Assembly (NCBI GenBank): GCA_012800565.1
Contig: JAAZIZ010000250.1
Coordinates: 1-10,540, forward strand
DNA: 10,540 nt
Reading direction: 5' to 3'
DNA from: Lentisphaerota bacterium
GTDB taxonomy: Bacteria > Verrucomicrobiota > Lentisphaeria > Oligosphaerales > Oligosphaeraceae
The notes under the pieces were generated by a model that saw nothing but the letters and a program-made list of their open reading frames with translations, was not told where the DNA came from and searched no databases. The position numbers were made by a program, and so were the translations under genes. Each line of letters starts with the position of its first letter. Positions within the stretch are counted from its first letter, which is position 1. Below, in pieces: positions 1 through 6,540 of this stretch.

Positions 1-90
1 GACGGGTCGGACAGGTCGGACAGGTCGGACAGGTCGGACGGGTCGGACAGGTCGGACAGGTCGGACGGGTCAGACGGGTCAGACGGGTCG
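1..90. repeat. 9-bp tandem repeat array, ten copies, cut by window edge
   Basis: Ten head-to-tail copies of the 9-mer GAC(A/G)GGTC(G/A) run without indels from base 1 to base 90. Variation is confined to position 4 (A or G) and position 9 (G in most copies, A in two). Because the unit is a multiple of three, the array is open as Asp-Gly/Arg-Ser repeats in frame 1, and that frame continues to a TAA at 160-162. I see no start codon or domain, so I do not call it a gene. The array begins at the window edge and may be longer. I recall similar GGTCGGAC-type intergenic arrays in Lentisphaerae and Verrucomicrobia; that link is recollection only. Confidence 0.93.
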
Positions 91-120
91 GAAGACGATA
101 CCTGTACTCGCCCCCCTGTG

Positions 121-165
121 AAATCTTTACAATCTGCGCCCATCTGCGTTATCTGCGGATAAAAT
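121..165. repeat. Phased ATCTGCG repeat upstream of orn
   Basis: ATCTGCG occurs three times at 132-138, 142-148 and 151-157, spaced 10 and 9 bases, and is followed by GATAAAAT. The pattern resembles a dispersed intergenic motif of the ATCTGCG/ATCTGTG type that I recall from several environmental bacterial genomes. It sits directly upstream of orn. TAAAAT at 160-165 could act as a -10 element, but no good -35 is present at the right distance, so a promoter here is only a possibility. Confidence 0.5.
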
Positions 166-194
166 GCGCCTGAAACCCTTTTGGGACACCCTCT

Positions 195-734
195 ATGTAC
201 AGCGACAGCAACCTGATTTGGATTGATTTGGAGATGACCGGCCTGCGTCCGGAATACGACCGTATTTTAGAAATTGCCTGCATCGTCACTGATCGTGATC
301 TGCATATCCTTGCGGAGGGGCCGGTGCTGGCGCTGTGGCAGCCGGAGGAAGTACTCGCCCAGATGGACGACTGGAATCAGACCCACCATCGCGACTCAGG
401 GCTGCTGGAGCGGGTCCGCTCCAGCAGTATCTGCGAATCGGAGGCCGAGCAGCAGACGCTGTCTTTCCTGCAGCAGTTCGTACCTGCAAACACCAGTCCG
501 ATCTGCGGCAACAGCATCTGCCAGGACCGGCGCTTCCTGTATCAGTACATGCCCACCCTGGAAAAGTTCTTTCACTACCGGAATTTAGATGTCAGCAGCA
601 TCAAAATTCTGGCTCAGCTGTGGAAGCCGCATATCATGCCCGGCTTCAGCAAGCAGGAGAAGCACCTCGCCCTTGAGGACATCCGGGAATCCATTGCCGA
701 ACTGCGGTACTACCGAGAACATTTTCTGACTTGA
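195..734 (+). CDS. orn: Oligoribonuclease (DEDDh 3'-5' exoribonuclease)
   Basis: This cytoplasmic exonuclease degrades 2-5 nt RNA fragments to mononucleotides, the last step of RNA decay, and also clears pGpG from cyclic-di-GMP turnover. The protein is 179 aa, the normal length of the family. The ExoI motif IDLEMTGL gives D11 and E13, ExoII gives D111 in GNSICQDRRFL, and ExoIII gives H157 and D162 in KHLALEDIRESI. The full DEDDh set is therefore present. The ATG at 195 places IWIDLEMTGL at the usual distance from the N-terminus, although no strong Shine-Dalgarno precedes it. The CPBP gene follows after 4 nt, so the two are probably co-transcribed. The start could shift only slightly; the function is secure. 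Confidence 0.96.
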   Translation: MYSDSNLIWIDLEMTGLRPEYDRILEIACIVTDRDLHILAEGPVLALWQPEEVLAQMDDWNQTHHRDSGLLERVRSSSICESEAEQQTLSFLQQFVPANTSPICGNSICQDRRFLYQYMPTLEKFFHYRNLDVSSIKILAQLWKPHIMPGFSKQEKHLALEDIRESIAELRYYREHFLT

Positions 735-738
735 AAAC

Positions 739-1506
739 ATGCCCGTAGGACTACATGAAAAAATCCGGCAGCTGCTGTCACGCTATCCGGAAGAACCGGA
801 CTGCCCCTGCGAACAGTCTTTCCCGAAAGCACTATTAGCAGCCCTGTTCGGAATAATAATCCTTTCCACAGTGTTCCGCTTGATAGACTGCAGCGCACTG
901 CCAGCCTGGCTGCAACTGCTTCTGGGGCAGACGCCATTCACCCTCGGCGGACTGGGCGGAGCCTGGCTCTGCCTGCGTCAGCCGCTCCGGGAATTCGGCT
1001 GGCGCAGGGTGCTGTGCTGGTCACCGCTGCCACCAGCCGAACGCGAGCAATTCTGGCGCCGGAATCTGCGCCTGACCATTATACTTATCCCAGGGAGCAT
1101 TGGCATCAGCCTGCTTGTTGCAGCATTGCTACAGCATGTCGGCTGGGAGTACTTCCCGGAACAGAACATTGAAACCCTGAGCAAAAAAGCCAACTGGCTA
1201 TTCTGGCCGCTGGCCTTTCTCTGTACCGCGGTCATTGCGCCGGTGGTGGAGGAAATACTGTTCCGGCACCTGATGTTCAGGAGCCTGCGACTGTCCCGGA
1301 TACCAGCTCCAGCCCTGTTGGCTGCCTGCGTGTTCTCACTGCTGCACGCCCTGCCCCAGGCAATACCGGCTTTCATCTTCGTGGGTCTGATGCTGCAGCT
1401 TGCCTATCGCATCGGATCACTGCGCCAGGCAATAGTGTTGCATGCCAGCTATAACCTGATTATGTTCTGGCTGCTTATCCTGCGCAATATTGTGACTACA
1501 GGCTAG
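739..1506 (+). CDS. CPBP family intramembrane metalloprotease
   Basis: This 255-aa polytopic membrane protein belongs to the CPBP (CAAX protease/bacteriocin-processing, Rce1-like, ABI) family. The three family motifs are visible: EExxxR at E171-E172-R176 (VVEEILFRHL), FxxxH at F199-H203 (FSLLHAL) and HxxxN at H235-N239 (HASYNLI). These supply the glutamate and histidines expected of the active site. Hydrophobic segments lie near residues 31-50, 55-80, 111-131, 155-170, 188-205, 209-226 and 231-250. Members cleave prenylated or peptide substrates within the membrane, or serve in bacteriocin maturation or immunity; the substrate here is unknown. The start 4 nt after orn implies an operon. Its TAG stop lies in a CTAG that also provides the stop of the opposing flavoprotein gene, so there is no room between them for a separate terminator. 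Confidence 0.9.
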   Translation: MPVGLHEKIRQLLSRYPEEPDCPCEQSFPKALLAALFGIIILSTVFRLIDCSALPAWLQLLLGQTPFTLGGLGGAWLCLRQPLREFGWRRVLCWSPLPPAEREQFWRRNLRLTIILIPGSIGISLLVAALLQHVGWEYFPEQNIETLSKKANWLFWPLAFLCTAVIAPVVEEILFRHLMFRSLRLSRIPAPALLAACVFSLLHALPQAIPAFIFVGLMLQLAYRIGSLRQAIVLHASYNLIMFWLLILRNIVTTG

Positions 1507-3458
1507 AACTGGTCAAAGACCGCTCCCTGCCGAAATTCGCTCCAGACAGTCTCAAACCAGCCATCGGTCTGTGGCAAAGGCCGGCAGTCCTCCCAGGAAA
1601 CCTGCGGCTGCCCCGCAGCATCAGCAGCACACAGCATCACCCTCTTCCGGCAAGACGGGTCCTCCGGCATAATGCACCACTTCTCCGACAGGGCGGGATG
1701 CAGGCGTTCGCCGCCGCCGGAGAGCACCAGCGCACCGCCCCGCGAGCCGACCTGCTCGGTCTGCACCAAAATGCACTGCAGATAGAATACTGCTGCCAGG
1801 CAGAGCTGCTGATTGCGCAACGTCTCTGCCACCTCGCGTCCGCTCATCCCTCCCAAAGGGGTGCGCAAGGACTGCTCGTACTGCCGTACCGTCTCATCCA
1901 GGGCCGTGCGTACTTGCTCCCAGACCCGCACAAACGCACCTGCCCGGCTCATGCGCTGCTGCAACGCCTGCCGTTCAACCCGCCAGGCTTTATCCGCCGG
2001 AGCGGTGACAGTCAGTCGTTCCTGCCAATCCTGCCAGCAGTTTGCCAACGCTTGCTGGAACTCCGCTTCGGTATCACTGCTGCCCTGGTATTTGCGGGCA
2101 ATGTACTCGGCTGCGCGGTATGCGCCGACCTGCCCGGCATTAAGGGCTGAACCACCGGGCCGGGTCACACCGTGGCTGCCGTTGACCTCACCGATCGGAA
2201 AGAAATGCCGCAGATTGCGCGATTCCCACCAGATATTTCCGGCCAGGCCGCCGTTGTTATGCTGGGCACAGACCGCGATTTCCAGGCTCTCCTTGCTGAG
2301 ATCAATCCCATGCGTGCGGTACAACTCAATAGCCGGAGCATTGAGCGCCTGCAGGCGTTGCAGCGGGCTGGTGCCCCAGGCCCGGCTCTTCTCCAGGTAC
2401 TCGCGCGTCTCTGCGGCGAGTTTTGTGAACTGCAAGTCAGGCGGGTCCTGGCGGTAATCCAGGAAGACCCGGTTGCCACGCTCGACGGTTTCGATATAGA
2501 CGAAGATATCCACCAGCGATGAGCCAGGCACATTTCCGGCCGCGAAAGGCCACTGGTAACCTTTCAGGAAGATGGCATCGTACATCGCCGCAGGGCTGTC
2601 GAAATACTCCCGCAGGAATTCCCGCTCCTCCCCCTGTTCATTGCGGGAAATAAAGCGGGGCAGTACCTGCATATAGCTGCCGGAGACATTCCAGCGGAAT
2701 TTCACCGAGGCCAGTCCAAACTGTGATTCGGCCAGATTGGCGGCCAGCGCACCGGCCTCCAACCCCAAACCGATACCGCCGCAATGCACTGCCGGGTAGA
2801 CACTGGTGGCGTACAGCCCGCCCGGCCCACCGACCGCGAAGACTACATTCTCGGCCTGTACTGCACTAAACTGCGGTTCGCCGTCCTGCAGGGACAGGAA
2901 GACCGCGCCTAAACAACGCTCTCTGGCTGCATCAGTAAGAACTTTGATTGCCAGCTGCCGTTCCTGAACCTCAATTTTACGGCGTTGCAGTTCAGCCGTC
3001 AAGGCCAGGCACATCTCACGCGAAGTATATGGCCCGCAGCTGGTAGCCCGGCGTTTCGGATCGTGATCGGTCTTGTAGCCAATATATTGTCCAAATGCAT
3101 CGTGCGGGAACGGCACTCCCAGATTGACCAGCCCGGCGAAAGTCTGCTGTGACAGCGCCGCCTCGACCAGCGCGATATCGCCGTGCATCGCACCGCCGGC
3201 CGCCAGGTCTCTGGCCATGGCCAGAGGCGAATCGGGCTCATCGCCGTACATCCCCAGCTTGTAATAAGTCTGTTTGTCGCTGCCGGTATTGATGCTGGTG
3301 CCCATGCGCAGGCCCTCGCTGTACACCACCAGATCGCTGATTCCCAGCGCCTGCAGCCGTACCGCTGCCGCCAACCCGGCTGCGCCGCTGCCAATCACCA
3401 ACGTATGAACTTTCCGGGTAACCATGCCCGGCAGGCATAAATCTCCACTTTTGGACAT
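1503..3458 (-). CDS. FAD-dependent oxidoreductase, fumarate reductase/SDH flavoprotein-like
   Basis: This 651-aa soluble flavoprotein belongs to the FAD_binding_2 group (SDH, fumarate reductase, L-aspartate oxidase type). The dinucleotide-binding GSGAAGL is at residues 23-29, a second FAD-contact motif AVGGPGGLY at 208-216, and QHNNGGLAGN at 399-408 corresponds to the SDH HYxxGG region. GEVNGSHGVTRPGGSAL at 423-439 matches the conserved Arg-Gly-Gly FAD/active-site block. The C-terminal helical region (about 495-570) and SRG at 572-574 resemble the SDH C-terminal domain, though the usual residues after SRG differ. No signal peptide, heme or iron-sulfur motif is visible. The start at 3458 has GGAG six bases upstream and begins just before the Rossmann fold. 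A longer in-frame opening to 3737 only runs through the araB 3' end. It lies 46 nt downstream of the ribulokinase. The substrate is unknown; a role in oxidising or reducing a sugar-derived compound is an inference from context. Confidence 0.88.
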   Translation of the reverse strand: MSKSGDLCLPGMVTRKVHTLVIGSGAAGLAAAVRLQALGISDLVVYSEGLRMGTSINTGSDKQTYYKLGMYGDEPDSPLAMARDLAAGGAMHGDIALVEAALSQQTFAGLVNLGVPFPHDAFGQYIGYKTDHDPKRRATSCGPYTSREMCLALTAELQRRKIEVQERQLAIKVLTDAARERCLGAVFLSLQDGEPQFSAVQAENVVFAVGGPGGLYATSVYPAVHCGGIGLGLEAGALAANLAESQFGLASVKFRWNVSGSYMQVLPRFISRNEQGEEREFLREYFDSPAAMYDAIFLKGYQWPFAAGNVPGSSLVDIFVYIETVERGNRVFLDYRQDPPDLQFTKLAAETREYLEKSRAWGTSPLQRLQALNAPAIELYRTHGIDLSKESLEIAVCAQHNNGGLAGNIWWESRNLRHFFPIGEVNGSHGVTRPGGSALNAGQVGAYRAAEYIARKYQGSSDTEAEFQQALANCWQDWQERLTVTAPADKAWRVERQALQQRMSRAGAFVRVWEQVRTALDETVRQYEQSLRTPLGGMSGREVAETLRNQQLCLAAVFYLQCILVQTEQVGSRGGALVLSGGGERLHPALSEKWCIMPEDPSCRKRVMLCAADAAGQPQVSWEDCRPLPQTDGWFETVWSEFRQGAVFDQF

Positions 3459-3486
3459 CTTTCTCTCCTCTGCTCGTATTCCCTGT

Positions 3487-3503
3487 GGCACCTTGTCGGT
3501 GCC
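3487..3503 (-). promoter_or_regulatory. Intercistronic hairpin between araB-type gene and flavoprotein gene
   Basis: GGCACC (3487-3492) and GGTGCC (3498-3503) form a perfect 6-bp stem around a 5-nt loop, one base after the kinase stop codon on the minus strand. No T-tract follows it on that strand, so it does not look like an intrinsic terminator. Likely roles are protecting the upstream mRNA end or setting the expression ratio of the two genes. The structure is seen in sequence; its function is inferred. Confidence 0.5.
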
Positions 3504-3504
3504 A

Positions 3505-5079
3505 TCACAACGCTTCTTCCAGCAACCGGCCGTATTTGCGGTACTGCCGGTACAAACGCCGGTACACTGGTACCAGCACAGGTTGCGGGCGATACTCCCG
3601 GTCATAGCCGGCGCCCATCGCGGCCATTGCGGCCATAATGTCCGGATGCACCCCTGCGGCCACTGCGGCGAACATCGCCGCACCCAAGGCGCAAGTCTGT
3701 TCGCTGGCTGCGATCCTGATAGGCAGATTGAATACATCGGCGCAGAGCTGCATCACCAGCGCCGATTTCCGGCTGATGCCGCCGGTAGCGATAATCTCCT
3801 GCACCGGCAAGCCCTCTTCATTCAGACGTTCCAGAATCGCCTGCGCGCCGAACACCGTCCCCTCCAGCAAAGCACGGTAGATCATCCCGCGAGTGCTCCC
3901 CAGGCGCAAACCGAAAATCGCGCCACTCAGCTGTGGATTGGCATCGGGACTGCGCCGGCCATTGAACCAATCCAGCGCCAGCAAGCCGTTGCTGCCGGGC
4001 GCGACCGCTGCAGCCTCCGCCTCCAGCTCGGACAAGGAGACCTCACCGGCCTGCCCGAGCATGTTCCTGAACCAGGCATATACGTCTCCAAAAGCCGCCT
4101 GCCCGGCCTCCAGGCCGACCATTCCCGGCAGGACCGAACCGTCAACCTGCCCGCAGATACCGCGCACACAGCGGGAGAACCCCGGCACGGCCATGATATC
4201 GCAAGTCGAAGTCCCCAGCACCTTGACCAGCTTGAAAGGCTGTATCTGCGCCCCGACGGCACCAAAATGCGCATCAATGCCGCTGCCGCCGACCACTACC
4301 CCGGGCGGCAATCCCAGCTTGCGGGACCATTTCTCTGACAGCTTTCCGATTGGCCGGTCTGCGGTGAGGCAAGGTCCTGCCAGGCGTTCCCGCCAGCCAG
4401 CGAGCAGCGGGTCAACTGCAGTCAGGAATTCCTGGGGCGGCAGTCCGTCCCAGTCTGCATGCCACATGGCCTTATGGCCGGCGGCGCAACGGCTGCGGGG
4501 CAGTCGCTGCGGATCACTCAGGCCGCATAGTTCCGCGCCCACCCAGTCACAGAGTTCAAGCCAGCCACAGGCAGCCTGCCGGATACCTGAGTCCCGGCGC
4601 AGCACATAAAGCATTTTGCTCCAGAGCCACTCGCTGGAATAGGTTCCGCCGCAATATTGCCGGTAATCGACCGGGCAGTTTGCTGCGACCTCATTGATGC
4701 GCTCGGCCTCAGCCAAAGCGGTATGATCTTTCCAGAGAATAAACATCGCCTCGGGATTGTCAGCAAATTCGGGGTGCAGGGCCAGCGGTCGCGCGTGCTC
4801 ATCCACCGGACAAGGTGTGGAGGCGGTAGCATCAAGTGCCAGCCCTGCAACCGCGGCGGTATTCTGACCGCGCAGCAGCGTCTGCAGCACTTCTTCCAGG
4901 CTCTCCAGGTAATCCAGCGGATGCTGCCGGAACTGATTATCCTCCGGGCAGCAGTAGCGTCCCTCCTGCCAACGCCGATATGGATTCACACTCTCAGACA
5001 GCTGCCGCCCGTCTGCCCTGACCAGCAGCGCCCGTACGCTGTCGGTACCGAAATCCACCCCGATCAATAATTTTTCCAT
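3505..5079 (-). CDS. araB: Ribulokinase (FGGY carbohydrate kinase, AraB type)
   Basis: This cytoplasmic enzyme phosphorylates ribulose with ATP; AraB enzymes accept L- and D-ribulose and some pentitols. The 524-aa protein aligns by eye along its whole length with E. coli AraB (566 aa): GVDFGTDSVRA (residues 7-17), PEFADNPEAMFILWKDHTA (103-121), YSSEWLWSKML (147-157), ELCDWV (175-180), RCAAGHKAMWH (197-207), GTSTCDI (289-295), GICGQVDGSVLPG (307-319), GLEAGQAAFGDVYAWF (322-337) and LDWFNGRR (369-376). The FGGY catalytic base is probably D269 in GGSGIDAHFGAVGA, and ATGGISRK (431-438) is the C-terminal nucleotide-site loop. A strong GGAGG lies five bases before the ATG. No araA or araD lies nearby; the partner gene is a flavoprotein instead. 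L-ribulokinase is the likeliest activity, but a related ketose or polyol substrate is possible. Confidence 0.9.
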   Translation of the reverse strand: MEKLLIGVDFGTDSVRALLVRADGRQLSESVNPYRRWQEGRYCCPEDNQFRQHPLDYLESLEEVLQTLLRGQNTAAVAGLALDATASTPCPVDEHARPLALHPEFADNPEAMFILWKDHTALAEAERINEVAANCPVDYRQYCGGTYSSEWLWSKMLYVLRRDSGIRQAACGWLELCDWVGAELCGLSDPQRLPRSRCAAGHKAMWHADWDGLPPQEFLTAVDPLLAGWRERLAGPCLTADRPIGKLSEKWSRKLGLPPGVVVGGSGIDAHFGAVGAQIQPFKLVKVLGTSTCDIMAVPGFSRCVRGICGQVDGSVLPGMVGLEAGQAAFGDVYAWFRNMLGQAGEVSLSELEAEAAAVAPGSNGLLALDWFNGRRSPDANPQLSGAIFGLRLGSTRGMIYRALLEGTVFGAQAILERLNEEGLPVQEIIATGGISRKSALVMQLCADVFNLPIRIAASEQTCALGAAMFAAVAAGVHPDIMAAMAAMGAGYDREYRPQPVLVPVYRRLYRQYRKYGRLLEEAL

Positions 5080-5422
5080 CTGTGCCTCCGGAAATCTCAG
5101 TCGATGCGTTTGTTACCGGCAGACAATATAATTCCTCCAGCTGGATTTTCCGCTGCGGCAGCCGCTTTTGCCGGAAAAACACCAGAACCGCCGAAAGAAG
5201 TGCGGCATCCTGGCAGGAGGGCGTACCGTCAGAATTTGGAGGGAATTATCCTGACTGTTGCGAAAACACTACAACTCGTCATAGGAAAAGTTTGCCATTG
5301 AGTTGCAAAATACCAAATTGATGTTAATTTCTCCTTGTATCTGATTCTCCTTTTTCATGATATCGCACGTCTACTTTTTACCGAGTTTTTCAGATAAATT
5401 TCAAGGAGCAGTGAAGAACAGA
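5080..5422. other. Divergent intergenic region between kinase operon and Gfo/Idh gene
   Basis: This 343-bp stretch has no convincing gene and must hold the promoters of both flanking units. It grows AT-rich towards 5240-5400. Visible elements are TTTTCCG/CGGAAAA inverted arms at 5146-5152 and 5172-5178, the hairpin GCGGC-A-GCCGC at 5155-5165 nested inside them, a direct repeat GTTGC(G/A)AAA at 5257 and 5302 (45 bases apart), and CAACTC/GAGTTG arms at 5272-5277 and 5300-5305. Such sites could bind a transcription regulator of sugar genes, but I cannot name one. No clean -35/-10 pair stands out on either strand. Confidence 0.5.
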
Positions 5423-6478
5423 ATGAGCAAAAAAGTCAGAGTAGGGATTTGGGGCCTGGGCAGAGCCGGAAGAGGCATGCATACCTCGGAGATCAAAGTG
5501 CATTCGGATAAACTGGAAATTGTTGCCGCATGCGACATTGATGTAAAACGGGCAGAGGATTACGAAAAAGCAAACCAGGTTCGTGTGTATACGGAACCGG
5601 AGAAATTTCTTGCGTTCAAGGATATGGACCTTGTTGCCGTCTGCACCCGCTCTCTGGACCATGTGCGGCATACAAAAATGGCTATGGAGGCCGGTTTTGC
5701 TGCTTATATCGAAAAGCCGCTGGCTGCTTCCCGCGCCGAAGCGGAAGTTTTGCTTGAACTGGACAAAAAATATCCTGGGAAACTCTTCTGCCGCCAGAAC
5801 CGCCGGTTTGAGCCATGTTTCCAGCATGTCAAAGAAATCATCGCCTCAGGGATTCTGGGAAAAGTCCACACCATCAAGCTTTGCCGTAATAATTTTTCCC
5901 GTCGTGATGACTGGCAGACTCTTCTCTGCAACGGCGGGGGACAGTTGAACAACTGGGGACCGCATCTTATCGATCATGCCCTCCAGTTCCTGAATTATGA
6001 GGCTGAATTGGTCTGGAGCAATCTCTCGCTGGTGGCGGCGCTGGGAGATGCGGAAGACTGTGTCAAGATCATCTTGAAAGGAAAGAACGGATGTATAGTG
6101 GATATTGAGATATTTGGAGGAAATGCCATTGCTGACAATGTCTATGAGGTATTCGGGGACCGCGGTGCTTTGGTCAGTTCCGATGAGCAGGACATCAAGC
6201 TCCGCTATATCGATCCGGAATACAAACTGCTGAAAACCCCAGTCAATAATGGTCAACCAAATGGTTTTCAATTTGCCGACAACGCCGCCCTGCCCTGGCG
6301 GCGAATGACGATCATGACTGAACCGAAGCTGAAAGTCAACATGAATTCCAGCTACGGATTCATAGCCGATTCGCTTCTGAAAGGAAAGCCTTTCCCGATC
6401 AAACTTCAGGAGGCACTGGCGGTTATTGATGTCTGCGATCAGGTGAAAGCCCAGTCCGCAATGTACAATCGTGGATAG
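5423..6478 (+). CDS. Gfo/Idh/MocA family oxidoreductase
   Basis: This 351-aa NAD(P)-dependent dehydrogenase belongs to the glucose-fructose oxidoreductase/inositol dehydrogenase/MocA family. The N-terminal Rossmann fold carries GLGRAG (residues 11-16) and CDID at 37-40 after the second beta strand. The EKP motif at 97-99 contains the conserved lysine K98. NWGPHLIDHAL (177-187) matches the family active-site segment, with H181, D184 and H185. The C-terminal alpha/beta domain runs from about 125 to the end. No signal peptide is visible, so it should be cytoplasmic. I chose the ATG at 5423 because MSKKVRVGIWGLG is a typical family N-terminus. AAGGAG at 5403-5408 is rather far from it; an in-frame GTG at 5411 and ATG at 5357 are alternatives. 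The gene is visibly less GC-rich than its neighbours and lies divergent to the kinase operon. The substrate, likely a sugar or sugar acid, cannot be told. Confidence 0.88.
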   Translation: MSKKVRVGIWGLGRAGRGMHTSEIKVHSDKLEIVAACDIDVKRAEDYEKANQVRVYTEPEKFLAFKDMDLVAVCTRSLDHVRHTKMAMEAGFAAYIEKPLAASRAEAEVLLELDKKYPGKLFCRQNRRFEPCFQHVKEIIASGILGKVHTIKLCRNNFSRRDDWQTLLCNGGGQLNNWGPHLIDHALQFLNYEAELVWSNLSLVAALGDAEDCVKIILKGKNGCIVDIEIFGGNAIADNVYEVFGDRGALVSSDEQDIKLRYIDPEYKLLKTPVNNGQPNGFQFADNAALPWRRMTIMTEPKLKVNMNSSYGFIADSLLKGKPFPIKLQEALAVIDVCDQVKAQSAMYNRG

Positions 6479-6540
6479 GACTAAACCAATCCCCACACCA
6501 TCTCTGCACCGGAAGAGAGGCACATAGACTAACACCGGGC

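Noticed and set aside
1..90. CRISPR array
   Set aside because: The repeats are contiguous 9-mers with no unique spacers, and no cas gene is present.
1..162. Frame-1 open reading frame through the 9-bp repeats to the TAA at 160
   Set aside because: There is no start inside the window, the composition is purely repetitive, and the downstream part falls in a second repeat motif, so coding cannot be supported without the upstream sequence.
3459..3737. In-frame upstream extension of the flavoprotein gene to an ATG at 3737 (744 aa)
   Set aside because: The extra 93 residues overlap the 3' end of the ribulokinase gene in another frame, look like low-complexity Trp/Cys/Arg-rich shadow sequence, and a clear GGAG sits before the ATG at 3458.
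3424..4338. 304-aa plus-strand open frame opposite the ribulokinase
   Set aside because: It lies antisense to a gene with full-length AraB similarity. Its composition (many Gln, Arg, Pro, His) is that of a GC-rich shadow frame, and no family is recognisable.
5082..5321. 79-aa and 65-aa plus-strand open frames in the divergent region
   Set aside because: They have no recognisable domain or convincing ribosome-binding site, and the region is better explained as the promoter area for two divergent genes.
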